A DNA stretch of 64,000 nucleotides from Brumimicrobium sp964585545 (lineage in GTDB: Bacteria > Bacteroidota > Bacteroidia > Flavobacteriales_D > Crocinitomicaceae): positions 124,001 to 188,000 of the forward strand of contig CAZPDT010000003.1 in the NCBI GenBank assembly GCA_964585545.1, written 5' to 3'. A program made the position numbers and the translations under genes. Below are positions 1-8,688 of this stretch, in pieces (position 1 is the stretch's first letter; each line of letters starts with the position of its first letter). The notes under the pieces are model-generated. The model did not search any database, was not told the DNA's origin, and saw only the letters and a list, made by a program, of their open reading frames with translations.

Positions 1-1799
1 GCAACTTCAAAATCGAAATGAACAGGAGCGTTTTCAGTAAGGGCTTTTGTTCCTATTTTTTCATTAAAATCCAAAAAATCACCGTCATTATTCCAATCTA
101 TCCATACACCAATAACATCGCCATCATAATAGGTTCCCACGCCATAATCTGCTGTTCCCGGTGTAACTGATACCGTATAAATGGTGTCATATCCTATTAT
201 TGTCGATTCTGAATCATACACTGTATAATAGTCGCACTCTGTAGAATTATTGATTGTGTTTAACTGGACATCGGCTATATATTCGTCGCATTCTTGAGAA
301 GTGGCTATACATGGACCGTCTGGTTGACCATAAACGCCACAAGGATTGTTCGTACCGTCTAAAAATTGAACCCCTGTATTCCCAGGATCTAACCATGGTT
401 TTAGCCTTTTTACCGAGGTGGTTCCATCACTTATCCAGTGATATGACATTTTTCCATACAGGTCGATATTATTCGGACTCGTACAATAGGATGACCCTCC
501 TGATAATGTACCAATGATTCTCGAGTTTCCTTCATTAAAGTCAAACAACGGTGACCCTGATGAACCTCCTTCAGTTACACCATGCCCATTAGGTGTTGAA
601 ACCCATCTCACTTTCCAATGGGTGTTTTGATGAATACCACCGTATGTCCCAGAAACAATAGGCACATTATAAGTTGAAATTTTTTTTATATCACCCGATG
701 GATGATGAATTCCTACTCCTTGCTCAGAAGCAATATTTTTGATACCCCAACCGTTCCAGTATGCATTATAAGACTTTAAATTTTGAATGGTTTGGATTTC
801 ATTTGAGGCATTTCCAATATGTACCAAGAGAAAATCAGATTTTTGAATTTGATTGCCATTGACATCTTCAGAACCTGCGATCTTTTGACACCCTGTAATG
901 TATTGGTTAGGGACTTGATAAATACTGGTTGGATCGACACATCCTGGAGCCTCGTAGTTAAAATAAAACCTCCAATTATTAAATTCATTTTGTGTTGCAT
1001 CAACACCACAATGCATAGCTGTTAAGATATAGGGTTTACAATCTTGATTGGTATTGTTCACTAATGATCCTGTGCAATAGCCTTGGTGACCACCAGCTTC
1101 TAAGAGAATTCTAACAACGCCTCGTTTTTCATCTTGCCATTCTTTACCTTCATTAAAGCAATTGACATTCACTTCGCAGCTTTGTGAATTATTGATTTTC
1201 TCTTGGTACCCTAAACTACCATAAGAACGGTATGCATAAAATATTTTTTTTATTTGTAGCTCCGAAGCTTTAACTCCTTTCGGTTCAACCAATCGGAGCA
1301 TAAGAAAATCTCCTTTACAAAGTGACATATTCTGCCCACCTGTTTCTAAAACATTTTCTTTCGTATAGGTGAGGTGAACCCGTTTTTTATTTTCGTTATA
1401 CACATCAATTTTTGAGGATCCATATAATCTGAATTTTGAAAAAACGAAGCTCAATGCCTTGGCTTGTGGCGATTTAATTCGCAATCTCCACACTCGGCTT
1501 CCATTCTCCTGAGTGGTCCAAACTCCATTATTTTCGGGAGATATATCAACAGGTATTTCTACTCCAAACCGATAAAAATATCCATTTTTATCACGTATTT
1601 TATCTTCTTCTAAAAGGGCTTCTACATCAGGTTTAGAAAAGGACAAGACAGGCACATCTTTAAGCGAAATCCTTTCTTCTACAGCATGATTAGATTTTAA
1701 AATACTTGAATTGTCAATCGTGCCTCCCAATGCAAGGGAAAAGCTGTGTATTGTTATAAGTAGAGCAATAGAGGTCAGACTATTTATCCGATTCTTCAT
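1..1799 (-). CDS. Secreted trypsin-like/lysyl-endopeptidase serine protease with GEVED domain (3' end outside window)
   Basis: An exported S1-family serine protease related to lysyl endopeptidases; 599 residues are visible and the frame is open at position 1. The N terminus is a hydrophobic signal-like segment (residues 1-25). The catalytic triad is visible as TAMHCG (His263), SDFLL (Asp322) and GGSSGSP (Ser414). After about residue 487 comes a second part beginning CDEYI and containing VWIDWNNDGDF, the hallmark of the GEVED domain common in Bacteroidota secreted proteins. A C-terminal T9SS tail is likely beyond the window but not seen. This is the intact member of the duplicated pair. The substrate is inferred from the family only. 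Confidence 0.85.
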   Translation of the reverse strand, partial: MKNRINSLTSIALLITIHSFSLALGGTIDNSSILKSNHAVEERISLKDVPVLSFSKPDVEALLEEDKIRDKNGYFYRFGVEIPVDISPENNGVWTTQENGSRVWRLRIKSPQAKALSFVFSKFRLYGSSKIDVYNENKKRVHLTYTKENVLETGGQNMSLCKGDFLMLRLVEPKGVKASELQIKKIFYAYRSYGSLGYQEKINNSQSCEVNVNCFNEGKEWQDEKRGVVRILLEAGGHQGYCTGSLVNNTNQDCKPYILTAMHCGVDATQNEFNNWRFYFNYEAPGCVDPTSIYQVPNQYITGCQKIAGSEDVNGNQIQKSDFLLVHIGNASNEIQTIQNLKSYNAYWNGWGIKNIASEQGVGIHHPSGDIKKISTYNVPIVSGTYGGIHQNTHWKVRWVSTPNGHGVTEGGSSGSPLFDFNEGNSRIIGTLSGGSSYCTSPNNIDLYGKMSYHWISDGTTSVKRLKPWLDPGNTGVQFLDGTNNPCGVYGQPDGPCIATSQECDEYIADVQLNTINNSTECDYYTVYDSESTIIGYDTIYTVSVTPGTADYGVGTYYDGDVIGVWIDWNNDGDFLDFNEKIGTKALTENAPVHFDFEV

Positions 1800-1946
1800 T
1801 TTTAATAGTTTTTTATAGTCATTACAAACTTATTCATCTTATTGATAGAATTTAATATTTTAACATTCTATTTTTAGTTCGACAAAAAACAATCTACAAC
1901 ATTGCCTCCCAAGACACCCTTTTTAAGCGGCTAATTCAACAGTTGA

Positions 1947-2417
1947 TTATTGTAAAAAGGGATTCATTTCGTCTTCAATATCCTTTCGCAATTCCATAAG
2001 TCTTATTGCATATTTTTCCATCTCTATTTGCTGTGTTGTTTCTGGCGTCCAACAAGGAACACTCATTGGTTTTCCATTGTTATCCATTGCTACAAATACA
2101 ATCACACAATGGGTTGTCTTTTCATATTTATTGTTGCCTATTTTTTTTGAATAAACATCTACCGCAATATGCATACTCGTTTTGCCCGTATAAATAATCT
2201 GAGTTTCTACTTTAACCAAATTTCCAATAGAAATAGGCTTATAAAAGCGAATACCGCCAACATATACTGTTACACAATAGGTCTCCGACCAGTTTCCTGC
2301 ACAAGCATAAGCAGCCTGATCAATCCATTGCATAACTACTCCGCCATGAACGTTTCCTCCAAAATTAACATCTCTTGGCTCACTGATAAATTGAAAAAAT
2401 AAATGTCCCTTTTTCAT
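1947..2417 (-). CDS. Acyl-CoA thioesterase, YciA-like hotdog fold (left copy)
   Basis: A 156-residue single hotdog-domain protein. The YciA/BACH signature is clear: NFGGNVHGGVVMQWIDQAA (about residues 18-36), with the Asn-x-His-Gly-Gly loop and the catalytic-type Asp33. The family hydrolyses acyl-CoA esters to free acid and CoA in the cytoplasm. The length fits a full protein. It is divergent from the ABC permease that starts 92 bp away on the other strand. The chain length it prefers cannot be read from sequence. An identical copy lies at 10359-10829. Confidence 0.85.
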   Translation of the reverse strand: MKKGHLFFQFISEPRDVNFGGNVHGGVVMQWIDQAAYACAGNWSETYCVTVYVGGIRFYKPISIGNLVKVETQIIYTGKTSMHIAVDVYSKKIGNNKYEKTTHCVIVFVAMDNNGKPMSVPCWTPETTQQIEMEKYAIRLMELRKDIEDEMNPFLQ

Positions 2418-2480
2418 AGCTCTAAATTAATCTCATAAATAATACGGGTTTCAATTTATATATTTATTTTTCATTTATCC

Positions 2481-2488
2481 TATATTTG
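2481..2488 (+). promoter_or_regulatory. Candidate -7 element for the ABC exporter genes
   Basis: TATATTTG matches the Bacteroidota -7 consensus TAnnTTTG and lies 21 bp before the permease start. No clear -33 TTTG is seen. An identical site is at 10893-10900. Confidence 0.4.
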
Positions 2489-2509
2489 CTTTATAAATAA
2501 AAGAAAAAA

Positions 2510-3976
2510 ATGATTCTCACTTTCTTAAAACTTGAATGGAAATCTTTTATTCGTTCTTCTTCGTTTAAAGCGAATATCGCTATAAAAATCCTGATTGGAT
2601 TAGGAGCAGCGTTTTATAGTGCAATAATTCTATTTCTTGGAGTAGCGACCTATTTTGGCCTCAAAGAAAGTGGGTTTGAACCACTCGAAACTGTCAATCA
2701 CTACCTCATCTATTGGTGGGTTGGAGATTTAATCTTTCGTTATATGCTTCAAAAAACGCCAGTAATGCGGGTTCGGCCTTTTCTAGCCTTGCCTCTGTCA
2801 AAAAAGAAACTCACCCATTATTTACTGGGAAAATCAGCATTTTCATTCTTTAATTTTTATCCTCTTCTCTTTTTTCTTCCGTTTTCAATTACCCTTCTCA
2901 TCAATGGATATTCTATAATTGGCGTGTTGGCCTGGCACTTTTCACTGATGAGCATAACCTACCTCAATAATTATCTCAATTTGGCTGTAAATAATAAAAA
3001 TGGAGTTTTTGCCACTTTGGCAATTGTTGTCATAGGAATTGGGGTTTTACAGTACTTCCAATTTTTCGATATTACTGTCTATACTGCTCCTGTATTTCAA
3101 TCATTTTTCGAATTGCCATGGCTATTTTTTATTGTATTCGGAATTGCTTTTTTTATGTATCGGTACAATTTCCATTATCTCTACACTTCACTCTACATTG
3201 ATGAAGCCATTCAAACGAAATCCAAGTCGGTCCATATTAATGATTACAATTGGCTCAATCGATTTGGGGTAATGGGCAACTTCCTAAAAAACGATTTACG
3301 TCTTATTTTTCGCAATAAAAGATCGCGCAATACACTATGGGTGAGTCTTTTCTTTTTGTTTTACGGATTGTTTATCTTCAACTCTCCCAGTTATGAAAAC
3401 TCAAGCTTTTGGTTAATTTTTGCTGGAATCTTTGTTTCTGGAGGATTTTTATTCACTTTTGGCGGCTACGTTCCTAGTTGGGACAGTGCTTATTATCCGT
3501 TAATGATGTCCCAGAACATCAAATATAAAGAGTACCTTTCTTCAAAATGGTGGCTCATGGTAATTGTCACAATATGCGCAGTGATTGTGAGCGGATTTTA
3601 TCTTTTTATGGGAACAAAGTATTATTTGGCTATTGTAGCAGGAGGGATTTATAATATTGGGATCAACGCTCACATTACCTTATTAAGTGGTGCCTTTGTA
3701 AAAACGCCCATTGATTTGAGTACAGGTAAAAAACCTTTCGGAGATAAACGGTCTTTTAATACGAAAACCATATTTCTCACTGTTCCAAAGATTTTACTTC
3801 CCATAGGTGTTTTTTATTTATTTACATGGCTCTATGATGAAACAATAGGTTTTGTCTCAATTGCATTAACAGGATTAATCGGTTTAGCATTTAGAAATGC
3901 GGTTTTTAAAATCATTGAAAATATTTATAAAAAACAAAAATACGACACTTTATATGCCTATAAACAAAAGAATTAG
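2510..3976 (+). CDS. ABC exporter permease, DUF5687 family (left copy)
   Basis: A 488-residue polytopic inner-membrane protein with roughly ten or more hydrophobic segments and short basic loops. It opens MILTFLKLEWKSFIRS, typical of the Bacteroidota DUF5687 family, which pairs with a stand-alone ATPase. The matching ATPase starts 84 bp downstream on the same strand, so the two probably form one exporter. The substrate is unknown. An identical copy is at 10922-12388. Confidence 0.8.
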   Translation: MILTFLKLEWKSFIRSSSFKANIAIKILIGLGAAFYSAIILFLGVATYFGLKESGFEPLETVNHYLIYWWVGDLIFRYMLQKTPVMRVRPFLALPLSKKKLTHYLLGKSAFSFFNFYPLLFFLPFSITLLINGYSIIGVLAWHFSLMSITYLNNYLNLAVNNKNGVFATLAIVVIGIGVLQYFQFFDITVYTAPVFQSFFELPWLFFIVFGIAFFMYRYNFHYLYTSLYIDEAIQTKSKSVHINDYNWLNRFGVMGNFLKNDLRLIFRNKRSRNTLWVSLFFLFYGLFIFNSPSYENSSFWLIFAGIFVSGGFLFTFGGYVPSWDSAYYPLMMSQNIKYKEYLSSKWWLMVIVTICAVIVSGFYLFMGTKYYLAIVAGGIYNIGINAHITLLSGAFVKTPIDLSTGKKPFGDKRSFNTKTIFLTVPKILLPIGVFYLFTWLYDETIGFVSIALTGLIGLAFRNAVFKIIENIYKKQKYDTLYAYKQKN

Positions 3977-4060
3977 TCTGGACTATTAAATGATGGGATT
4001 CATCCCTTGACAACCATTTTAATTGGATACTAATTGAAATTTCAGCTAAAGTAAAAAAAT

Positions 4061-4768
4061 ATGATAAAAGCAACAGAACTCACAAAAACATACAATGACA
4101 AATGTGTCTTAAATATTCCTGATTTAGAAATACCAGAAGGTCAGTGTTTTGGATTGGTTGGTAACAATGGTGCAGGTAAAACGACCTTTTTCAGCCTTCT
4201 TCTTGATTTGATTCCTCCTACAAATGGACAAATTTTAAATAAGGAGATTATCGTGAACAAAAGTGAGAATTGGAAACCTTTTACAAGTGCGTTTTTTGAT
4301 GATAGTTTTCTCATCACCTACCTCACTCCTGAAGAATATTTTTACTTTATTGGAGATTTACGTGGTCAAAGTAAGGCTGATGTTGATGCCTTCTTGATTC
4401 CTTTTGCAGATTTCTTTAACGGAGAAATATTGGATCAGAAAAAGTACATTCGTGATCTTTCAAAAGGAAACCAAAAGAAAATCGGTGTAATTGCTGCACT
4501 AATAGGAGCGCCTGAAGTGGTGGTTTTAGATGAGCCTTTTGCAAACTTAGACCCAACAACTCAGTTCCGTTTAAAAGAAATTATTAAAGCCATAAAAGAA
4601 AAAGCCAAACAAACAATACTCATATCTAGTCATGACCTTTCCCATACAACTGAAGTTTGTGATAGAATTGTAGTTTTAGAAAAAGGCAACATTGTAAGAG
4701 ATATAAAAACAAAGCCCGAGACCTTAAAAGAATTGGAAACCTTTTTTGCGAAAATTACGGAAGGATAA
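4061..4768 (+). CDS. ABC transporter ATP-binding protein (left copy)
   Basis: A 235-residue nucleotide-binding subunit. Walker A is GNNGAGKTT (residues 34-42), the signature is LSKGNQKK (133-140), Walker B is VVVLDEP (153-159) and the switch histidine is His191 in SSHD. There is no membrane segment, so it must work with a separate permease, and the DUF5687 protein immediately upstream is the obvious partner. Export direction is typical of this ATPase type; the cargo is not known. An identical copy is at 12473-13180. Confidence 0.9.
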   Translation: MIKATELTKTYNDKCVLNIPDLEIPEGQCFGLVGNNGAGKTTFFSLLLDLIPPTNGQILNKEIIVNKSENWKPFTSAFFDDSFLITYLTPEEYFYFIGDLRGQSKADVDAFLIPFADFFNGEILDQKKYIRDLSKGNQKKIGVIAALIGAPEVVVLDEPFANLDPTTQFRLKEIIKAIKEKAKQTILISSHDLSHTTEVCDRIVVLEKGNIVRDIKTKPETLKELETFFAKITEG

Positions 4769-4845
4769 AAAACACCATTTTGAATTGTCAATTCAATAAA
4801 GCAAAAAATATCACTTCTACATGATGAACTTAAGAATTAATTTAT

Positions 4846-4853
4846 TACATTTG
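4846..4853 (+). promoter_or_regulatory. Candidate -7 element of the rplU-rpmA operon
   Basis: TACATTTG fits TAnnTTTG and lies 48 bp before rplU, in a gap separating it from the ABC genes. No convincing -33 element is visible. A copy is at 13258-13265. Confidence 0.5.
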
Positions 4854-4900
4854 CAGTCCGAATTTTATTTGGAAAAGTATTAATATTTAATTTTAAAGCT

Positions 4901-5212
4901 ATGTACGCAATTGTAGAGATAGCAGGGCAACAATTCAAAGTTGAAAAAGATCAACGTGTTTTTGTTCATCGTTTGAATGCGGAAGAAGGAGATAAAGTTG
5001 ACTTTGACCGTGTTTTATTAATGGACAACAAAGGTAAAGTAAACGTTGGCGCCCCGGTTATAGAAGGTGCAAAAGTTTCTGCAAAAGTAGAACGTCACCT
5101 GAAAGGAGATAAAATCATTGTCTTCAAAAAGAAAAGAAGAAAAGGTTACCAGAAGAAAAATGGTCACCGTCAACAACTAACAGAGTTGACAATTACTGGA
5201 ATTAAAGCATAA
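4901..5212 (+). CDS. rplU: 50S ribosomal protein L21 (left copy)
   Basis: A 103-residue protein starting MYAIVEIAGQQFKVE, diagnostic of bL21, with the conserved basic C-terminal part (FKKKRRKGYQKKNGHRQ) that contacts 23S rRNA. Length is normal. rpmA follows 46 bp downstream, the usual rplU-rpmA pair. Both genes are fully contained in the duplication, so the genome as assembled has two identical copies (other: 13313-13624). Confidence 0.98.
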   Translation: MYAIVEIAGQQFKVEKDQRVFVHRLNAEEGDKVDFDRVLLMDNKGKVNVGAPVIEGAKVSAKVERHLKGDKIIVFKKKRRKGYQKKNGHRQQLTELTITGIKA

Positions 5213-5258
5213 ATTAAAATTGAAGGAGAACAACTTTCAATGGTAAAATCTTAATAAA

Positions 5259-5531
5259 ATGGCACATAAAAAAGGAGTAGGTAGTTCTAAAAACGGTCGT
5301 GAATCACACAGTAAACGACTTGGTGTAAAAATATTTGGCGGTCAAGGAGCTGTTGCTGGAAACATTATAGTTCGTCAAAGAGGAACACAACATCATCCAG
5401 GTCAAAATGTTGGGATTGGAAAGGATCATACCCTATACGCATTAGAAGATGGAATAGTAGAATTTAGAAAGAAAAAGGACAATCGTTCCTTTGTTTCAGT
5501 TGTTCCATTTTCGGAAAAAACTGAAGCATAG
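5259..5531 (+). CDS. rpmA: 50S ribosomal protein L27 (left copy)
   Basis: A 90-residue bL27 starting MAHKKGVGSSKNGRES, with the GGQGAVAGNIIVRQRGT core. The N terminus begins directly at the functional tail; no Firmicutes-type cleavable leader is present. It is the second gene of the rplU operon and is followed by a strong hairpin terminator. An identical copy is at 13671-13943. Confidence 0.98.
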   Translation: MAHKKGVGSSKNGRESHSKRLGVKIFGGQGAVAGNIIVRQRGTQHHPGQNVGIGKDHTLYALEDGIVEFRKKKDNRSFVSVVPFSEKTEA

Positions 5532-5556
5532 GACTTCGAAATCATTATAGAATTAT

Positions 5557-5588
5557 AAAATGCTATCACTTTGGTAGCATTTTTTTTG
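5557..5588 (+). terminator. Rho-independent terminator after rpmA
   Basis: ATGCTA pairs with TAGCAT around a 9-nt loop and is followed by a run of T. It lies 25 bp after the rpmA stop. The flanking A and T tracts lengthen the stem. The copy is at 13969-14000. Confidence 0.75.
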
Positions 5589-5613
5589 TACCTTTATTTT
5601 TAAATTCATTATT

Positions 5614-6003
5614 ATGAAGTATACTTTTGGACTTTTCGCATTAGCTTTCCCTTTACTGTTTTTTACATCGTGCAGTGTTCAAGATATTGAAAAGTACAAC
5701 GAAGACTTCATTGGACAATGGCGAACCGATGTTTATTTCTCTCCAACAAAAGGTGATTCAATACGTAACTATTTAACTATAGACGGTAAGGATAGTGGCT
5801 TTGGCATTGCATGTAAAATTGACGATCCTTTTGAAGAGTGTCTTAGCTTCCAAGGAGGGAAGGTGAAATTCAATAAAGCCAGTAAAGGTATCCAGATAGG
5901 CAATTCTGTGCAACAAATCCATTATGTTGACCAAGAACCTTATGTGAATAGCCAGGGTCAATGGGAACTCATTATAGACAGTGTGAGTTATTACAAATAC
6001 TAG
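5614..6003 (+). CDS. Hypothetical lipoprotein (left copy)
   Basis: A 129-residue protein with a signal peptide ending in the lipobox FFTSC (Cys20), so it should be lipid-anchored. The mature part begins with an IGQW segment reminiscent of lipocalin-like folds, but no family could be assigned. It contains paired cysteines around IACKIDDPFEEC. It stops 3 bp before the end of rlmH, which runs toward it. Function unknown. An identical copy is at 14026-14415. Confidence 0.7.
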   Translation: MKYTFGLFALAFPLLFFTSCSVQDIEKYNEDFIGQWRTDVYFSPTKGDSIRNYLTIDGKDSGFGIACKIDDPFEECLSFQGGKVKFNKASKGIQIGNSVQQIHYVDQEPYVNSQGQWELIIDSVSYYKY

Positions 6004-6006
6004 GAT

Positions 6007-6480
6007 TCACTCGTGATGATAAGGTTCATTTTGTAAAATGGTTAAACCTCTATACAGCTGTTCTATAAAGAACATTCGTATCATTTGATGAGAAAATGTA
6101 AGTTTACTCAGTGCTAATTTATCATTTGAACGACGGTATACCAAATTATCAAAACCATAAGGCCCACCTATTACAAAAACAACCCTTTGATTTCCAGTAT
6201 TAAATTGCTTTTGAATATATTTTGAAAATCCCATTGAAGAAAATTCCTTTCCATTTTCATCCAGAAGAATTACAAAATCATTGGGTTTAATTCTTTTCAA
6301 GATTTGTTTTCCTTCAAGAGACTTAATTTCTTTTTTAGATCGTTTTTTTGCATTCTTAATATCTGGCAATTCAATAATTTCAAACGGCACATACCGTTGC
6401 ACTCTTTGAGCATATTCTTTTTCTCCTTCAATCAGAAAAGATTTTCCCGTCTTACCAACATAGATTAAAGTGACTTTCAA
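6007..6480 (-). CDS. rlmH: 23S rRNA (pseudouridine1915-N3)-methyltransferase (left copy)
   Basis: A 157-residue SPOUT methyltransferase that methylates pseudouridine 1915 of 23S rRNA in helix 69. The family markers are LLDENGKEFSS (72-82), the SAM-binding FVIGGPYGF (102-110) and the C-terminal LSKLTFSHQMIRMFFIEQL to NEPYHHE. Length is exactly typical. The start is TTG, overlapping the TGA stop of the upstream gene in TTGA (6477-6480), which implies translational coupling. An identical copy is at 14419-14892. Confidence 0.95.
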   Translation of the reverse strand: MKVTLIYVGKTGKSFLIEGEKEYAQRVQRYVPFEIIELPDIKNAKKRSKKEIKSLEGKQILKRIKPNDFVILLDENGKEFSSMGFSKYIQKQFNTGNQRVVFVIGGPYGFDNLVYRRSNDKLALSKLTFSHQMIRMFFIEQLYRGLTILQNEPYHHE

Positions 6481-6860
6481 CTTACTAGAGCAATAGTGAG
6501 GGATTCAATTAAATATTCTCCTTTTACATTCTTAAATTTAATACTTACTCTAAACTTTCGTTTGGATTGAAAATAACCCACAGCAAAAGAAGATGCTCCT
6601 TTCTCTTTTCCTTTAAAATCAAATGAAAAGGATTTCGGAGGATTGGTTTTAAAGAAATTATTAAGAATTTGTGCACCTTGGGATTGACTGTAAACTCCTT
6701 CTTTTCCTTCTATAGAAATAAGCATTTTAGTTGTCCCATAACTTACAATTTTGTTGGAGTTCCCATCAGAAAAGGCTTGTTCAACTTTAGTAAAAGGTAT
6801 GGATAGAATTGAGTTCAATAAAAAAAAGATACTCAGAAAGGATGTAATAAAAAAATTCAT
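6477..6860 (-). CDS. DUF4783 family exported protein (left copy)
   Basis: A 127-residue protein with an N-terminal hydrophobic export segment (about residues 1-21). The body (ISIEGKEGVYSQSQGAQIL ... FKTNPPKSFSFDFKGKEKG) resembles Bacteroidota DUF4783 proteins, which are often coded beside rlmH. It overlaps rlmH by 4 bp and is probably co-transcribed with it. Biochemical role unknown. An identical copy is at 14889-15272. Confidence 0.75.
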   Translation of the reverse strand: MNFFITSFLSIFFLLNSILSIPFTKVEQAFSDGNSNKIVSYGTTKMLISIEGKEGVYSQSQGAQILNNFFKTNPPKSFSFDFKGKEKGASSFAVGYFQSKRKFRVSIKFKNVKGEYLIESLTIALVS

Positions 6861-6951
6861 AATTTGTTTAAATTCTTTGTTGGAACAAGCAAAAATTATG
6901 CCTATTTATTATCTGTTTAAAAATAAGATGAAAATTGTAAAAAAAAATGCA

Positions 6952-7857
6952 CTAGTTTCTTTTTAAGAAAATAACTTCCTTTTCAGTTAGGTGTCTAAAT
7001 CTTCCCCGAGGTAAATCTTTTTTTGTCAATCCAGCATACTCAACTCGATCCAGTTTAACAATTTCATATCCCAATTTACCAATCATTAATTTCACCTTGT
7101 TACTTTTATTTGAATAAATATGTACACCAATTTCATTTCTCGATTTTCCTTTAACAAATTCTGCTTCTTTTGCACTAAACATCTTATTGTCAACAAACAA
7201 TCCTTTGGTTAATTTTTCTAAATCTTCGGAAGACATTTCTCGATCCAGAATTACATGAAAAAGTTGGGACACCTTAAATTTATGATGGGTTAATTTCATG
7301 CTCATATCATTGTCATTAGTATATAAAACCAACCCGCAATTGTCTTTATCCAATTTTCCAACTGGATACAGTGCCTCTTTACACGCTTTGTGAATAAAAT
7401 GATAAACGGAATCCTTCTTAGGATTGTCCTCAAATTGAACACTAAAATTCTTTGGTTTATTTACCAAAACATATCTTTTCTTCTCATTGGATATCCGGGT
7501 TCCATCATACTTAACAGTATCAGAAGGATGAACCTTATATCCCATTTCCGTAATAACTTCACCGTTTACACTCACCACACCCGACTTAATAAGTGTATCT
7601 GCTTCGCGTCTTGAACAAATGCCTGCGTTGGCTAAATACTTGTTCAAACGAACCTTGTCATCAAACTTTGGCAACGTTTCCCCACCTTTAGGTCGGTTTC
7701 TTTTACGAACACCTGCTGATTTAGTTCCCGACGCCCTGTTGCCAAGATATTTACTTTCCTTATTCCCTGAATATTTGGATTTTCCACTGCTCCTTCCTCC
7801 TTTCTTCTTACTACTTTCTCCTTTCTTCATAGACTCCATTTTATTTATCTTTTGCAA
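6952..7857 (-). CDS. RNA pseudouridine synthase, RsuA/RluB family (left copy)
   Basis: A 301-residue enzyme. Residues 1-65 form a K/S/G/R-rich, low-complexity basic tail. An S4 RNA-binding domain follows (VRLNKYLANAGICSRREAD, about 69-115), then the catalytic domain with the motif YPVGKLDKDNCGLVLYTND. Asp170 is the expected catalytic aspartate, but the usual Arg two residues before it is Lys and the usual Ser/Thr-x-Gly is NCG. The target is probably large-subunit rRNA (RluB-like), by family only. The start could also be Met7 or Met10. An identical copy is at 15364-16269. Confidence 0.85.
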   Translation of the reverse strand: MQKINKMESMKKGESSKKKGGRSSGKSKYSGNKESKYLGNRASGTKSAGVRKRNRPKGGETLPKFDDKVRLNKYLANAGICSRREADTLIKSGVVSVNGEVITEMGYKVHPSDTVKYDGTRISNEKKRYVLVNKPKNFSVQFEDNPKKDSVYHFIHKACKEALYPVGKLDKDNCGLVLYTNDNDMSMKLTHHKFKVSQLFHVILDREMSSEDLEKLTKGLFVDNKMFSAKEAEFVKGKSRNEIGVHIYSNKSNKVKLMIGKLGYEIVKLDRVEYAGLTKKDLPRGRFRHLTEKEVIFLKRN

Positions 7858-7931
7858 AGATAGAGAAAGCCAAGCAATACCAAAGTATATTTCGGGAATT
7901 AGTGCTCCAATGAAAAATAGATTTTTAAAGA

Positions 7932-8291
7932 TTATACCCTTGGATAAAAAGCTTCCTCTATATGTTCAAGAAAGGTTCCATAAGAGTTATGCACAATAGA
8001 AATAATATCAAATTGAGCTTCCAGATCAAGGTCTTCTGATTGAATGTAATGATGAGCACATTTTATAATTTGATTTTGCTTGTGTCTTGTAACTGCCTTC
8101 CATGGAGGTCCTATTTCTGCAGTTTGTCTTGTCTTTACTTCTACAAATACAATCTTATCAGGCAATCGGTAAATGATATCTACTTCATTCCGATGGTATC
8201 GATAATTGGTTGCAATAACTTGAAAATTATTATTTCGTAAATACAACAGTGCATGCTGTTCTCCAAATTCTCCTAGTTCTTGGGTGGTCAT
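7932..8291 (-). CDS. UPF0102 (YraN) nuclease-fold protein (left copy)
   Basis: A 119-residue UPF0102 protein from MTTQELGEFGEQHALLYL. The restriction-endonuclease-like core is visible: NEVDIIYRLPDKIVFVEVKTRQT, with the Asp and the Glu-x-Lys metal-site pattern. Biological role is poorly defined across the family. The frame stays open upstream to 8372, but that extension would run into the terminator at 8361-8384 and the family begins near MTTQ, so 8291 is preferred. The identical copy is 16344-16703. Confidence 0.85.
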   Translation of the reverse strand: MTTQELGEFGEQHALLYLRNNNFQVIATNYRYHRNEVDIIYRLPDKIVFVEVKTRQTAEIGPPWKAVTRHKQNQIIKCAHHYIQSEDLDLEAQFDIISIVHNSYGTFLEHIEEAFYPRV

Positions 8292-8360
8292 ACTATAAAA
8301 CTTTAGGTGTATACTAAAGTTCGTATAATTTTTCCAAACAACCAAATAATAGAGCATAAA

Positions 8361-8384
8361 AAAAGGGAACATAAATTTCCCTCT
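8361..8384 (-). terminator. Terminator of the small lipoprotein gene (left copy)
   Basis: On the minus strand AGGGAA pairs with TTCCCT around a 7-nt loop and is followed by seven T. It lies about 30 bp after the stop of the lipoprotein at 8410-8622. The copy is at 16773-16796. Confidence 0.75.
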
Positions 8385-8409
8385 TAATTGTCATAAAACA
8401 GTATGTAGT

Positions 8410-8622
8410 CTATTTAAGAGAACATCCTGTGTCAACATTAACACTTACTATACCATTTCCCGCCTTACCTTCACATTGAGCTTCAGCATCCTTTTTCTTT
8501 GCATCTTTAATAGTATAATTAAACTCCTCAGAACCACAATCACACGTCCAATCTTTCTTACAAGAAGATAATGCAATAGTTCCTACGAACAAAAATGCGG
8601 CAGCATAAATTAATTTTTTCAT
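8410..8622 (-). CDS. Small Cys-rich lipoprotein, CKKDWTC family (left copy)
   Basis: A 70-residue predicted lipoprotein: signal peptide ending in LSSC (lipidated Cys21), then KKDWTCDC, a charged middle (TIKDAKKKDAEAQC) and a C-terminal GCSLK. The mature chain has four cysteines besides the lipidated one, enough for two disulfides. Family members with the same pattern are at 17248-17460, 24477-24689 and 31484-31714. It has its own promoter and terminator. No known function. The identical copy is 16822-17034. Confidence 0.8.
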   Translation of the reverse strand: MKKLIYAAAFLFVGTIALSSCKKDWTCDCGSEEFNYTIKDAKKKDAEAQCEGKAGNGIVSVNVDTGCSLK

Positions 8623-8659
8623 AATAATTAAGTTTATATTTAATAAAATTTGTTAATTA

Positions 8660-8688
8660 CAAAGATAGTAATTAAAATAAGATATCAA
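8660..8688 (-). promoter_or_regulatory. Candidate promoter of the small lipoprotein gene (left copy)
   Basis: On the minus strand TTG (8688-8686), an 18-nt spacer and TATCTTTG (8667-8660) match the Bacteroidota -33/-7 pattern, 38 bp before the start codon. In the left copy it overlaps the stop codon of the truncated protease. The copy is at 17072-17100. Confidence 0.55.

Noticed and set aside
5773..5961. Short minus-strand frame inside the lipoprotein gene
   Set aside because: It lies fully inside a plus-strand gene with a good signal peptide and lipobox.
7619..7999. A 126-residue plus-strand frame opposite the pseudouridine synthase
   Set aside because: It is the complement of a K/S/G-rich coding region, which naturally gives long Pro/Leu-rich frames; no start signal or family.
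7932..8372. The longer YraN-like frame starting at 8372
   Set aside because: It would begin inside a terminator hairpin, and the family starts near MTTQELGEFG (8291).
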